From Piezodorus guildinii (taxonomy: Eukaryota > Arthropoda > Insecta > Hemiptera > Pentatomidae), in assembly GCA_023052935.1 (NCBI GenBank), contig CM041298.1, forward strand, positions 5,661,344 through 5,725,343: DNA of 64,000 bases, written 5' to 3'. The notes under the pieces were generated by a model. It was not told where the DNA came from. It saw only the letters and a program-made list of their open reading frames with translations, and did no database searches. Of this stretch, positions 10,606 through 22,540 are shown piece after piece (the first letter of the stretch is position 1; every line of letters begins with the position of its first letter). Position numbers and translations under genes: made by a program.

Positions 10606-11189
10606 ATTTGTTTGGAAAAGCAATATTTTCCCCAGTGAACCCCTGCGTGTGTATTTTCAGCGGAGAGTTAACCAATCGATACTGACCTTTATAGGGGCCA
10701 GGTTACTGCCTCGACCAATAGAAACTCTCGTAGCAAACATCGACGTAATAAAAATAAGATCCTTAATGACCCTAAGTGGAGGGGGGAGCTGAAGGGGATC
10801 TGCCCCCCTCCCCAGGAGGTGTCGAGTCAGCAGGACCTCTTTAATTAGGCTGCTACTTTGTGCTTAGGAAGTCCTTAAGCACCGAGTGGCTTTTCTACCG
10901 CAAACTCTCGTAACCTCATTCCGCTTCAGTTATTTCAGTTATACTCTGTATTAATTAATTAGTTACTGAGTCCAGTTTGTATAAAAAATAATTACAGGAA
11001 AAAATGATTGTATAATAAATTAATATTAATAAATCAAGTGTGCTTATGTAACGAATTTTAATTATGTGCATTTGTACATCTACCACGAATTGTATAAAAT
11101 GGATCTGCTAAGAAGTGATTAGGCAAATATTGTGCTCAGCTGCCATGTTTTTTGCACAATTTTGGGATAGTCAACAGAAATGCTCACAT
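10606..11189. other. GC-richer unassigned segment
   Basis: Between about 10640 and 10920 base composition rises (GGAGGGGGGAGCTG, CTGCCCCCCTCCCC). No ORF of note or known family is recognised. It may be a leader or untranslated part of an unrecognised element. Confidence 0.3.
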
Positions 11190-11420
11190 GGGATCACATG
11201 TACCATAGTGGCTACCTTAACACTATGCCAAAGGTCACGGGCTCAAACCCACAGATACAAAATCATTATTTATACGGTCGTAAAATGGTGGTCCCGAGCC
11301 TGTGAGATGTCAGGTACTCGTTATGTAAGATCCCTATCCTAATAAAACCTGGATAGAAAAAATGTAGGACTCCCACTGTAGCATCGTCCGATTAACCTCA
11401 GTAGCATAAAGTGACGTTTT
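11190..11420 (+). mobile_element. SINE-A copy with internal deletion
   Basis: The head begins GGGATCACATGTACCATAG, with B box GGGCTCAAACCC. About 35 bp after the head is missing relative to other copies. It ends GCATAAAGTGACGTTTTTAT. Confidence 0.85.
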
Positions 11421-11859
11421 TATTGTGTTTTTTTATTCGCAACTACGTTGATGCGCATCCACTGAATGTGAAGTACAATTTTCCTCTTGATTAGCGTCCT
11501 GAATTTTTTTTTATAGATAGTGTATCACACACAGTAAAGATATTGAAATACTGTGCTGAGGAATTTGGGTGACTTCAAGTGTACATTCCGAGGTCTCCTT
11601 CTTTGAGTGTGACACAAGTAATTTACAACAAGAGTGATGAGTCTTGAGGATCTGAGGATACATATAGCAAGGGATTGTAGGGGGGATGAGGAGTCGGCAT
11701 GGGCACCACAAAGCAAGTGCTCGCAGGTGGTGGGTACTGTGTCCTAAGTACAGGTATGTGTCCTTTGTCGGTACTCGGTCAGTCCTTTCTGGGTAGCTGG
11801 TTTACGGATATCCGTGGTAGTCTTAGGTATAGACAAAGTAAGTTATTAATAATTACTGT
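11421..11859. other. unassigned sequence
   Basis: Short ORFs at 11511-11711 (minus) and 11699-11920 (plus) have no recognisable motifs. Nothing else is seen. Confidence 0.35.
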
Positions 11860-12710
11860 ATATTATTTATTAATAAAGTCTCATTCTATAACTGATGATC
11901 TCTCAGCCATCGTCTTTTAAGTCTTCTTCGGGGCTGCCCTAGTAACAGGGAGGATGAAAGGGAAACATGTTTATTTGGGTGGTGTTGTATTGAAGAGTGA
12001 AACGTGTTATTTTTGTCGTGAACGTAAGTAATACTGTTGGAATGTTTGTGTAATTGTGTATCATGTGATTAGAAACATAACATGGTGCGTGAACAATGGT
12101 TCGTAAAATGTTGTTTGTATTTTGTTTGTGTGTACATGTTTTGCAGAACCCCAAAGTTCTGCTCCGTATGTCCAGATTGATCTCAGTAGTGTGGTGTATA
12201 TTAGTCGTTTGTTTCGTAAATTTAGTGGTGATCTGTAATCCAATAGATGTGAAAGTTGTTTATAACGTCTTGTTAATTCTTGTTGCTTTGATTTCGTATG
12301 TATGTTCCATGTTAGTCTTTTATCCTGATATAGTCCGAGGTATAGTACGTAGGTTTTTGAAGGTACTGAATTGTCGATTTTCACTGCTGGACAAGTAACT
12401 TTTCACAGATTGACGTTAAATAAATGGACAAATCAACCAAACAGTTTTAAATTCCAAACAAAAATATATAGGCTAAAAAATAAAAATGTTCAGGATCGAA
12501 AAGGTATGCAGTATCTTGTCGTTTCAATTCTATATGACAATTCCTGTTATACCTTTATCACGTGTGAAGTGGAATATTATTAACTGTAGTACTGTCATCA
12601 AGGAAGACTTAGGTTTATGGCAAAAGGTAAAGGTTTTAAGTAGGATTGTTGGAGTTTATTTCTTTTAGCCAATCCTGACACCATTCTTCATGGTTCAAGA
12701 GTGTATGAGA
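11860..12710 (-). pseudogene. Jockey-like RT fragment, frameshifted
   Basis: The minus strand encodes LGLYQDKRLTWNIHTKSKQQ and then IWTYGAELWGSAKHV (ORF 12384-12061). In a shifted frame follow VHAPCYVSNHMIHN and a C-terminal RRRLKRRWL at about 11900. Upstream, EEWCQDW at about 12690 is a further RT block, with about 200 bp of unrelated sequence between. Several frameshifts make it inactive. No poly(A) end is visible. Confidence 0.7.
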
Positions 12711-13212
12711 TTTTGGCGCAGTCCCGATCTTTGAAAATTTTTCCCGCGTCCCACGACGTTTTTCAAAAGCCCCGACTTTCAGAATTAAGTTAATTTTTAT
12801 ATTTATGAAAATCATTGTTTTGCGTTCTAAGAATCCTACGAGCTACGACGACTAACATATTGCTTTTGCTACCCAGTTACATTGTACAATACTTGTCTCT
12901 CGTATGATACACTTCGTGTTTCTTAATGCGTTCTAGCAAGCTAATTAAACAAATAACTTAGCTTTAAACTACTCGTAGTCTTCATAATTTATATTAATGA
13001 CAAAAATATATCACCGACCTTGACCTTAAAAGAAATTTTAGAAAGAAATATACATATAAAATTTTGCAAATATTTTAAGTCAATCAAACTAAGTTCGTTA
13101 TAAACAATAATATAATATGTTTATGTAAATTATGTTTGGGGCAAATTAATTCGATGAAATTTTGCCGATGTGAAATGAATAATTTTTTTAATTCTCATAG
13201 AAATATAATATT
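12711..13212. other. unassigned AT-rich sequence
   Basis: No ORF or repeat family is recognised. Confidence 0.35.
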
Positions 13213-13484
13213 GTTTATTTATTTGACGTCACTTTATGCTACTATGGCTAATCGGACGATGCTACAGTGGGGGTACTACATTTTAGTCTATCCAGGATTT
13301 ATTAGGATAGGGATCTTTAACGAGTACCTAACATCGCACAGGCTCGGGACCACCTTTTAACGTCCCCTCAGAAGGACGGCATAACTAATGATTTTATACT
13401 CCTACTAAAAAATCCTGAGGGTTTGAACCCGTAACCTTTAGCTTAGGAGGCTGTTATGCTAACCACCCAGCTACAAGTGATCCC
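13213..13484 (-). mobile_element. SINE-A copy
   Basis: Full length on the minus strand. The tail TTTATTTATTTGACGTCAC is at the left and the head AGCTACAAGTGATCCC at the right. The B box reads GGGTTTGAACCC on the plus strand. Confidence 0.9.
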
Positions 13485-13884
13485 AAATATAATATTGTAG
13501 TTCACTGAAGAACAGTTAGATAATCACTAATTATTTAAAATTTGAATTTATCTTTAAGAATCAAAACTTACAATTATACATTTTTTTCTACTGTAAATTA
13601 AGTACGGACATCAGAAAACTCAAAATTAAGTGTTGAAGCTTTGAAAGCCATTTTATGTGCCAAATATAATTTGACGTATTCTTGTGAAGATTTTTACAAT
13701 CCTTCCACTTAAGAATGGCACGAATAAGAATTCCACGAAAAAATGGCTTTAATAAGATTGCTAGATAAAGTGAAAATCGATCTTACAGCCCATCATTTAT
13801 TACTTATATATAAATGATACAGTAATGAAAAGTATTGCGTACTGGCTAATCACATTCTTTCTTGACTGCTGACTTAGAAGCAAA
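13485..13884. other. unassigned AT-rich sequence
   Basis: Only a poor HRA 3'-end echo near 13805-13835 (ATGATACAGTAATGAAAAG) is seen. Confidence 0.35.
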
Positions 13885-14795
13885 ACAAATAATCTGGTGC
13901 GGGCAACACACGACTTTCACTTACCACCATTTTTAAAATCAATGAAAGAATTTTCAAATACAGTTAGAGATAAAAATACGTGAAACCATTAGAGAATTAA
14001 TTGAATTGATTTTCTATAGAAACATGTGTTTTATTAAAAAATCTATTATATTATTATCTAAAATAATCAGTTAGTTTTATCGGCTTTTCATCACTCTTTA
14101 TTAACGTCTACAAGCTAGTGTATAAGACAAATTTTTTCTAAAATCATTAGTTTTCCATAAGTATATTATACATTTATATTACTGTCCTTATGTTCAAAAA
14201 CAAAAAATTGCATTAAAGAATATTTTTTTCAGTTTTCTCCTTTAGTTGTTTATCAACTTGTATAAAATTATATGTTAATTATCAATGTTAACAATATAAT
14301 ATAGTTATTTTTATAGAATCTACAGAATTATAGGTACTTTAGAGGAAGACAAAAATAAAATATCGGTATTTAAGCCCTGTCATACTATTTTAAATTATTT
14401 CAGAATGAACCTAAATGATATTAAAGCCCATTAAATTTTACATCGATGTATCGAGTTTAATCAAAATCGTTAGAGCCGTTTTTGAGAAAATCGTAAATAG
14501 GTACTAAATACATGGTATAAAGTGGCTCTTCTGGTTTGCTGATTTCGATGAAAATGTTGCTGTAACGTCTCGGGCGTATAGTTGTCTTAAAATATGAAAT
14601 TTCAGTTCCATAGGGCTTTTCGTTTTCGCGCTGGACTTATCACACACACAGAGAACTTTTTGCGAGACTTGGTTATTTGGACTCAGGGGACCCTAAAATG
14701 TATATTTTCGTTGAAAACTATAATTCTAAAATTTTCACGATCGTAATACTTTCCTGTACTATATATTTCATGTATAGGTAAGTGAAAGTAAAAAT
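13885..14795 (+). mobile_element. HRA complete copy (reference description)
   Basis: It starts AATCTGGTGCGGGCAACACA, with ACTTTCACTTAC about 20 bp inside the 5' end. An A+T-rich body follows, with blocks such as TTTCCATAAGTATATTATAC and TACATCGATGTATCGAGTTT, then a (CA)n tract near 14642. It ends with a hairpin and GGTAAGTGAAAGT, the inverse of the 5' motif. Offset inverted repeats, a 3' hairpin and a microsatellite near the 3' end are the marks of Helentron-related non-autonomous elements. A MITE with short inverted repeats is the alternative. No protein is encoded. ORFs recurring in copies run through the CA tract and are not conserved. Confidence 0.65.
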
Positions 14796-15402
14796 GACTA
14801 CAATCTACTGAAACAATCGCACTGAAAATAAAAAATATATCAAGGAATAAAATATTATACATTTCTTATATTTATTAATTGTACTTATGTTAAAATAAAC
14901 AAATATTACTATATTATTTTTATTCTGTATGAAAATCATTGTTGAGGAGGGAGGGCTCCTTCATAGTTGTCCCGCTTTGCCCATCTAAAAATCTGGTCAC
15001 CTTTGGTAAGGTACTACTAAATAAATATAAATAACCATTCCTCCGGACATATAAAGGAAGCTAACCTGAATTATTATCCCTAGATCCTTAGGAGAGGACC
15101 CAAAATGGCTGCTGGAAAGGACGAAATAATGTCCTGAGATCGCGAAGGCCCGTCACGCGCGAGTGCTAGAGATCCTCCTTCAATATTAGCTCTTCTCCCT
15201 TCACGTCGCGTCCTTTTCCCATCCTGAATATTAAGAGGAATATTTATTTGAGTGTCCTGGCTTAAGGAGGCTTGGACGATATTCCGATATATATGAAAAC
15301 CCTCACCTCTACTTCTTATGAAGGGTCTTAAGCTCAGTAAATACTGTTTCTAGCTCAACGGCTGTTTCTACGGTGAAAGGAGGTAATTGTCTATCCTAAT
15401 TT
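14796..15402. other. unassigned, partly GC-richer
   Basis: 15050-15400 has moderate GC, including GGCCCGTCACGCGCGAGTG, with no ORF or known family. 14796-15050 is plain AT-rich. Confidence 0.3.
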
Positions 15403-16175
15403 TTACTTTCACTTACTATATATAGTAAGGGGAAGTATTGCGATCGTGAAAATTTTCGAATTCCAGTTTTCAACGGAAATACACGTTTTAGGGTCCCCTG
15501 AGTCCAAATAACCAAGTCCCGCAAAAAGGTCTGTGTGTGTGAGTGTGTGTGTGTGTGTGGTAACTCCTGGGCGGAAACGGTAAGTCCTATGAAACTGAAA
15601 TTTCATATTTAAGACAACTATACGCCCGAGACGTGACAAAACTTTTTTCATCAAAATGAGCTTACCAGAAGAGGCACTTTATATCATGCATTTTTCACCT
15701 TTTTTCGATTTTCTCAAAAACGGTTCCGACGATTTTGATTAAACTCGCTATATCGATGTAAAATATAATTGACTTTGATATCATGTAGGTTTCATTCTTA
15801 TTAAAACGGTCTGACAGGACTTAAATGTCGATATTTAAAATGTCTTCCTCTAAAGTACCCTTAATTTTGTTTATTCTATAAAAATAACTATATTAGCTTG
15901 TTACTATTGATAAAAAACATGTAGATTTATAAGTTAAATGAATTCGATACCCAACTAAAGGAGAAAACAGAAAACATATTTTATTAACACAATTTTTCGT
16001 TTTTGAACATAAGAACAGTAATATACATGTATGATATACCGTTTGAAAGGTAAACATTTTAGAAAAAATATTATCTTATACTGAAGCTTTTAAAAGTTAA
16101 TAGAGAGTGATGAATAGAAGATAAAACTAACTGGTTATTTTAGATAATAATATAATAGATTTTTTAGAAAAAATG
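15403..16175 (-). mobile_element. HRA copy, near complete, lacking 5' end
   Basis: The 3' palindrome TTACTATATATAGTAA is at 15414-15429 and the GT tract at 15535-15558. The body runs to AATAATATAATAGATTTTTT. The 5' ~150 bp is absent, and a Penelope-like remnant lies beyond. Confidence 0.8.
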
Positions 16176-16277
16176 TAGGAGAAGTAAGTTCAGGTGCAGT
16201 CAAAAGAACACACAATTGACATATGAACTTAATAAACTGGTGCTGACGTTTCGGCCTAAATTATAGGCCTTCTTCAG
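16176..16277 (-). ncRNA. Penelope-like end with hammerhead-like motif 3
   Basis: The minus strand has CTGAAGA (16271-16277, matching CUGANGA), one extra A, a perfect GGCCTA/TAGGCC stem, GAAA (16249-16252) and CGTCAGCACC. About 65 bp after it, GACTGCACCTGAACTTACTT resembles the tail of the motif at 23598-23725. This motif and that at 23683-23711 have the best cores in the window, with a GTC cleavage triplet. Confidence 0.55.
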
Positions 16278-17261
16278 GGCGTTTGAAGGAGAGCGTCACA
16301 ACAACGTAGCAATAATGGATTATTATCATTATTATCACACTACACTGAGTATGTTAGCGCGCGTTGCATTAAACGCGCGTTGTCTAGCAACACAAAAGAC
16401 CAAATAATTTGAAAACCAAACAATTAAGAGTTCGAGACTTTAGGGGGCTTTTATTTTAGCATTTATCCCCCGCCCTCACCTCCTGCCCCGAGAACCCCGC
16501 ATAGCCTTAACAATGAGGTAGGGGAGAACAAAAAAAAAAAAAAGATCCTACACTGATTCATCATTTCTGATTTCTGATCGGCCTTCTGCATTCCCCATTT
16601 TCTTTTACGCGACCTAAGATCGTCCTCAATTTTTTTTTTCTTTTTGGCTATAATATAAATTGTATATATTTATTTTAAACTTTATCTTTTTAGTTTTTTA
16701 ACCTTATTGGCCCAGTTAGTAGTTTTATTTATGTTCATTTTTAGGAGACCTTTTTCCAGTTTTTTTTACAGTTAATTTTTTCTCTATCTATATGCATCTC
16801 TCTTGCTGTAGCCAGTTTCTCGCTGAGTAACCCGCTACCCTCCAGCCTCCTAGCAGGTCGCTTCCAGTAATACCAAGGACTTACAGTGTTACATTTACAT
16901 GCAATGCATGGATGCTCAGAGCTGAATAGCATGAGAGCTAGGAATGCCCTCCCATCGACAGACACAGACCCACCTGGGAGTTGTTTGATTGATCTGACAG
17001 CTAATGGTCACATCTACATTTCCCAGTTTGGATCATACACTATGTCCTGGATATTATTGTGCGATGCACGTGTGTGAAGGTAATATTTCGTGTAATTTAT
17101 GGACATCTAACATGCAACCGAACATTTCGAAGACTATAATTGTTGGTTTTGTAATAAATTTCTCTGGTATTCAATATACGTTTCTGTGGATATTTCTACT
17201 AACTGTTACGAAATATTCTCTTTGTTTCACTCTTCACAAGACATTGGGACAACCCTTTCCT
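16278..17261. other. unassigned sequence
   Basis: A 16.3-16.5 kb GC-richer patch, poly-A at 16532 and several short ORFs without motifs. CTGAGTAACCCGCTACCCTC near 16823 recurs at 53325-53345 and, in part, inverted near 52530, suggesting a further low-copy repeat. Confidence 0.3.
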
Positions 17262-17895
17262 GTATATTACTGTTCTTATGTTCAAAAACAAAAAATTGCA
17301 TTAAAAAATTATTTTTTCTGTTTTTTCCTTTAGTTGGGTATCAAATTCATTCAATTTATATATTTACCTATATTTTACCAGTGCTAACAAGATAATATAG
17401 TTATTTTTACAGAATTGACAAAATTAAAGTTACTTTAGTCGAAGAACATTTAAAATATCGGCATTTAAGTCCTGTCAGACCATTTAAATCAGAATGAAAC
17501 CTACATGATATCAAAGCCAATTAAATTTTACATCGATATAGGGATTTTAGTCAAAATCGTTGGAACCGTGTTTGATAAAATCGAAAAAAGGTGCAATATG
17601 CATAGTATAAAGTGGCTCTTCTGGTAAGTTGATTTTGATGAAAAACATTCTGTAACATCTCGGGCGTATAGTTGTCTTAAATATGAAATTTCAGTTTCGT
17701 ACGACTTTTTGTTTTCGTGCTGGACTTACCATACACACACACACACATACAGACCTTTTTGCGGGACTTGGTTATTTGGACTCAGGGGATCCTATAACGT
17801 GTATTTCCGTTGAAAACTGGAATTCAAAAATGTTCACGATCGCAATACTTTCCCTTACTATATATTTCATATATAAGTAAGTGAAAGTAAAATAT
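17262..17895 (+). mobile_element. HRA 3' two-thirds
   Basis: It joins the family at TGTATATTACTGTTCTTATG and runs to the 3' end. The CA tract is at 17734-17747 and the 3' hairpin CTATATAT-TTC-ATATATAA at about 17859-17878. It terminates GTAAGTGAAAGTAAAA. Confidence 0.85.
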
Positions 17896-18214
17896 AGTAA
17901 GATAAAGTATTACGATTGTAAAAAATTACTCTGAGTGGAAATGGTCCAAAAAAAAATGCATCTAGAGTATCGAAGAAAATTTTTTTTCTTAATACACACT
18001 TTTCTATTCACGCCTTTCATGTTTTTGAAAATCACATTTTTTATCAATAACAAACGAATGCTTAATTATACAATACATTCGTACAATTTCCTCAAAAAGA
18101 AATAAGAATTTTTCTTTCTTTTCATTGATAAATAGTGAGTAAACATAAAAATCGAAACGAATTTAATAAGTAATTTAATGAGAAACGTACAATGTTTATT
18201 CATCCCATCGCAGC

Positions 18215-18496
18215 TCATGAATACATATGGTAAGCAGGTATGCCTATATTACAAAAAAGCGAGGTTAGGTATACGTTCAGAAACATTTTTGAAATAGTTT
18301 GTTTTATCCGGGGAAGGTCGGATTCTGCTTGAAATTCGAAAGAGAAGAGTCCGGGATGGAGGAAGTCCAGTAAGGAATTCCAGGCACGAAGAAGGTGGAT
18401 TTGGCTGGAGTGTAACCTGGAACTACCTTCATATACTTTCAGGGTCCGTAGCTCTGGGATGGGGTCTGAGGGTTGCGGGATGGCTATTGTGTACAT
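18215..18496 (-). pseudogene. possible LINE polymerase C-terminal remnant
   Basis: A 93-aa ORF contains LHSSQIHLLRAWNSLLDFLH, resembling the arrangement FxPRxxRLWNSLP near the C-terminus of several LINE polymerases. There is no upstream RT motif or tail, so assignment is weak. Confidence 0.3.
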
Positions 18497-18634
18497 TGTT
18501 TAGAAAATTGTACATTTACAAAGATATGCAATGGAGAATTCAGAATTTAATTTATAAACACAAAGAAACAACTGTAACAAAATGTTCTTTGTTCATGTAG
18601 ATCAGTTGATTTAGTTGTTATTTAACCACGTCAT

Positions 18635-18800
18635 TTAAATTTGGGTTATTATTTTCAATAATGACCCATTGTAATCCACCAAAAAAATAAAATAAATATT
18701 AAAAAAATACCCCTCCTCCATCAAAATTTGAGGGCTTACGTTCCCAGATACGTAGAACCCGAATATAGAATTTTAAAAACTCCGTTATTCCCAATTAATA
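18635..18800 (+). repeat. repeat family R3 copy
   Basis: Aligns with 8028-8262: TTTTCAATAATGACCCATTG, an A-run, GCTTACGTTCCCAGATACG and TAGAACCCGAATA. Confidence 0.55.
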
Positions 18801-18844
18801 AAGTAATAGCAAAAATATTATAGGTGGAATAGTCAGGAATCAGT

Positions 18845-18925
18845 CATTTTTTTGAAAAGTTTTTAATTTTGGCAACGTTTCGGCTCAAGCTTGTGAACCA
18901 TCATCAGGACATTACTGAGCCATGT
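18845..18925 (-). ncRNA. hammerhead-like motif 4 (Penelope-like remnant)
   Basis: The minus strand has CTGATGA (18901-18907), one extra T, a GGTTCA...TGAGCC stem with one G-T wobble, GAAA (18878-18881) and CGTTGCC. The surrounding arm sequence differs from the other copies, so it is a separate subfamily. Confidence 0.5.
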
Positions 18926-19079
18926 CGAAGCATAAACTGCATAAACATTTTAAATCATTTTACAACAAAATGATTGGATGAAAGCTATGTTTTTCAAAAC
19001 GCGCGCCAGGTCAGCGCTCCATATCGCAGTGTATTTAGCCACTATGAATCATTTCTTCTAAGATTCCCTTGTTCAGATA

Positions 19080-19775
19080 TTCTCTCTCAGAAAAATTTTT
19101 CAAAACTGAAATTTCATATTTAAGACAGTTATACGTCTGAGATGTTACAGTAATTTTGTCATCGAAATCCGCAAACCAGAAGAGCCCCTTCATATAAATG
19201 CATTTTCCACATTATACGATTTACTCATAAACTTCGCTAACGATTTTGATTAAACTGTAACATTTTATAGGTCTTAATATTATTTAGGTTTCATTCTTAT
19301 TAAAAAGGTCTGACAGGCTCAAAAATCAATATTATAAATTTTCTTCCTTCTCAAGTACCTTTGATTTTGTAGATTCTATAATATTCATATCATAATTTTA
19401 CCATTTATAAAGAATAGCTAAATATAAAAGTTGAACGAATTCGACATCCAACTAAAGGATAAATGAGCAAGCATATTTTTTAAAATGGAAATTTTTTTTT
19501 TGGGCATAAAGACAGTAATATAGATGAATAATATACCGTTGGAAAGATAAAGATTTCAGAAAAAAAAGTATTTTATACACAAAATTATGAAGGTTGACGG
19601 AGAGTGATAAAAATCCGATAAACTAACTGATTTTCGTAGATAATAATATAATTGGTTATTTAGGTTTGGTTGGTGATTAAATTTAAATTTAATAATTTTT
19701 ATTTGATCGCAAACTGTATTTTGAAATGCTTTCATCTAAACAATGAAAGTCGTGTATTTCGTGCACCAGATATTT
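19080..19775 (-). mobile_element. HRA copy, diverged, lacking 3' end
   Basis: Blocks run from AAACTGAAATTTCATATTTA to the 5' terminus (plus GTCGTGTATTTCGTGCACC). The microsatellite and 3' hairpin are missing. Confidence 0.7.
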
Positions 19776-20202
19776 TTTAATTTCGGTCGTTAAGCGTGTT
19801 TAATCGGCCACCATTTTGAAACCAAAGGCCTGATCGAATTCATAAATGTTTAAACTATAGAATATTCAGTATAGAGGAACACACACTTGAGGTTATGGAG
19901 ACACTGGAGACTGTACGATGCCTCTATTTACTGCCCTGAACACTAGCACTACCAGTACCAGTACAAGATACAGGCTATTGTACTCCCCTTCTATGGCCCG
20001 GAGGACAATACCGTCGCATACATTTACCGCCTCCCATGCTCTCTCCTCAGTTTTTCAGTCCAGTTCGTATCTTGTGCGGTTATGTTCAGGCATTGTGCCA
20101 GGGTGTTCTGGGGAGGCCTTTATCGTTTGTTTTTTTTTTCCCTGATATTGAGAAAACACTCATAAGGAATTGTGATACTAAAGGTCTTGGAAGCATAATT
20201 TA
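19776..20202. other. unassigned sequence
   Basis: A 75-aa ORF at 19918-20145 lacks motifs. Nothing else is recognised. Confidence 0.3.
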
Positions 20203-20308
20203 AAAAAAAAATCTGGTGCGGCCAACACACGACTTTCACTTACCTCGACTTTTAACACCAGTTTAAAAACTATTAAATATACTTCAATTTGTAAAAATAT
20301 TTGAAGTT
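20203..20308 (+). mobile_element. HRA 5' end, interrupted by Jockey
   Basis: AAATCTGGTGCGGCCAACAC starts the copy. It is cut at 20308 and resumes at 21152 (to about 21250). AAATATTTGAAGTT at 20295-20308 and 21152-21165 is the TSD. A comparable uninterrupted version lies at 62555-62720. Confidence 0.8.
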
Positions 20309-21151
20309 TTTTATTTTATTTATTTATTTATTTTTTTTATAACTTTCTTTATTTATCCACACCTGTCTATACTTACATATAACAATCAGTGTATTGTCTG
20401 TCAGATATATTACAATATAGGGGCATGTCAGACATGAGAAAGATGACAATACCCAGTGCTATCTCTTCCGTGGCATGTTTTAATTCAAAAGATTACAGAA
20501 GATCTCTCATCCATGACCTTTTCAGTCTTCTCCTGATGTTGTTGGGCATATTGGTCGTTGCCATTTGTTCTATGAGAGGGTTGTAATGTCCTAGTAATTT
20601 GTTGTGAAATCGAGAGTAGTGAGTTCGTATGTATTCGCTGATGGTAGGCATGTGTAAGTCTGTATGTAAAGTGGTGTTTGAAACATACCAAGGTGCTTGC
20701 GTAATTAGTCTAAGTATTTTGACTGGAAAGTTTGAAGTCTATGTATGTGAGTCTTTTTTGCAGCTCCGATGATTTGAGAGGCGTAAGACCATATTGGTTT
20801 TTTTAAGTATGTGTAGATGGCAAGTTTCTGTCTTAATTTTGGTTTAGATTGTCGCCTGAGTAGTGTGTGCAGTAGTCTACTTCTTTGATTTAATGTCTTT
20901 CGTTATTTCTTAATGTGCGGTCCCCAAGTCATTCTCCTGTCAAAAGTTAGTCCTAGGTAGTTGACACTGTCTGTTTGAGGTATTGGTACATTATCGATGT
21001 ACACTGGAGGGCAGGTTTCACGTCTTATTGTAAATGTCATATGTTGGCATTTGTCATAGTTTAGTCTTGTTTCCCACAGCTTGCACCAATCCTGTACTTT
21101 TTGTAAGTGATGTTGTATAGTCAGTGAGGCTTGAGTATGATCTTCATTTTT
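20309..21151 (-). mobile_element. Jockey-like LINE, 5' truncated, 14-bp TSD
   Basis: T/A-rich plus-strand sequence at 20309-20345 corresponds to the poly(A) end. Minus-strand coding includes APWYVSNTTLHTDLHMPTIS and the terminal RRRLKRSWMRDLL, with further RT sequence up to 21150. It is related to the full-length Jockey at 39755 but clearly diverged, and cut off within the RT. Confidence 0.85.
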
Positions 21152-21250
21152 AAATATTTGAAGTTGTTTTTAATTAAATGTGTATTCATTTTCGTTGGAA
21201 ACATATGATTTAGATTAATTAATGTAACTATATTAATTATTAATCAGATT

Positions 21251-21691
21251 CGCTCCATCATCTCCCGTTCTAAGGTGATACAAAGCCAATCGAAACACGG
21301 GACTCTGGTACTACTCGAGAAGCGACGCGAATGTAAATAAAAAGGGTTTGGGTGTGTGTTTAGATTGAGTGGAGGAGGCGATTGTTTCATGTTCGATTCG
21401 AGGAGAGTCGAGGAAAGCAGTGAGAAGAAACTATTTATCTAATCTGTTTAATTTATTTACATTCTCTTTGTAATGGCACATTGTTTGGATTATCAAACAA
21501 GACTAAAGAAACTGCTCATAGATACCGATTACTAGAAAAATTTACACAAAAAAAAACATTAAAAATACTATGTATCAGGTAAAATGACTCCTGAAGTATA
21601 AAATGTAATGGGGTTTGGCTCGCTATTGGAATTGTAGGCCAAAACTAGTGGCTGGTTGCGAAGGACAAACCCACGTTAAAAACGTGTAAAA
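21251..21691. other. unassigned sequence
   Basis: No known family is recognised. Moderate GC near 21290-21420. Confidence 0.3.
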
Positions 21692-21695
21692 GAAT

Positions 21696-22012
21696 TTTAA
21701 CGAGTTTCGTTAAAAACTAATTCTTACTTAGTAATTAAAACTTTTATAACCAAAAAAGCACATTTATTATGTTCATACAAGCTTTATCAACAACATTAAA
21801 AAAAACATATGTTTTATTTACAGGAAGGTTACTTCCTGGTTAGCCACCTGGTACACATTTTATAAAATATATACAAATAAATTTAATGAACATATCAAAA
21901 ATATTCACAACCAAAAATATGAATTAGACAAATTATGTGACCAAGTGGCTAACGCGATTTATGCCGGCGAGCGGTACGATTAACTGAAGGTTAAGGTACC
22001 CACTCCGCTACA
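21696..22012 (-). repeat. TRIM LTR 1
   Basis: 317 bp. It carries the A-type variants AAGCTTTATC, TTTTATTTACAG and TTACTTCCTGG (plus strand), shared with LTR 3. Confidence 0.85.
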
Positions 22013-22160
22013 TCACCTCCCTATCTGCTTTAAAAAATTCCGGGAGCTGTGCTTTGACACAAGCCGTCGATACCATTTCTACGGGTTGTGAAATTACCGG
22101 CGGAGTTACGATCTCTTGGTCGTCTTGCGTGAGAAGATTAAACACATCCTTTGATGCCAT
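22008..22160 (-). pseudogene. gag N-terminal stub of the TRIM (unit 1)
   Basis: An ATG at 22160 opens a 50-codon frame ending at a TAG formed by the start of the next LTR. Its end, AQLPEFFKAD, resembles the start of gag in Ty3/gypsy elements, and the frame then runs into the polypurine tract. The same stub recurs at about 22536-22688 and 23063-23215. It shows that the TRIM arose by deletion from early gag to the PPT. Confidence 0.65.
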
Positions 22161-22203
22161 TTTTGTAAAAATGCTAATTAAAACTATGTACTCACAGCTC
22201 TCG

Positions 22204-22222
22204 GATCACGTCGGGGTCACCA
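22204..22222 (-). other. primer-binding site, tRNA-Trp type
   Basis: The plus strand reads GATCACGTCGGGGTCACCA, matching the conserved 3' end of metazoan tRNA-Trp plus CCA at 18 of 19 positions as I recall it. The minus-strand element thus has a TGGTGACCCCGACG site. Copies recur one unit on, near 22732-22750 and 23259-23277. Confidence 0.8.
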
Positions 22223-22223
22223 A

Positions 22224-22540
22224 TTTAACGAGTTTCGTTAAAACTAATTCTTACTTAGTAATTAAAACTTTTATAACCAAAAAAGCACATTTATTATGTT
22301 CATACAAGCTCTATCAACAACATTAAAAAAAACAATATGTTTTATATACAGGAAGGTTACTTTCTGGTTAGCCACCTGGTACACATTTTATAAAATATAT
22401 ACAAATAAATTTAATGAACATATCAAAAATATTCACAACCAAAAATATGAATCAGACAAATTATGTGACCAAGTGGCTAACGCGATTTATGCCGGCGAGC
22501 GGTACGATTAACTGAAGGTTAAGGTACCCACTCCGCTACA
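22224..22540 (-). repeat. TRIM LTR 2
   Basis: 317 bp. B-type variants AAGCTCTATC, TTTTATATACAG and TTACTTTCTGG, shared with LTR 4. Confidence 0.85.

Noticed and set aside
22054..22326. Three identical 90-aa plus-strand ORFs with 527-bp spacing
   Set aside because: They run antisense to the TRIM leader and LTR, and their identity is explained by the array.
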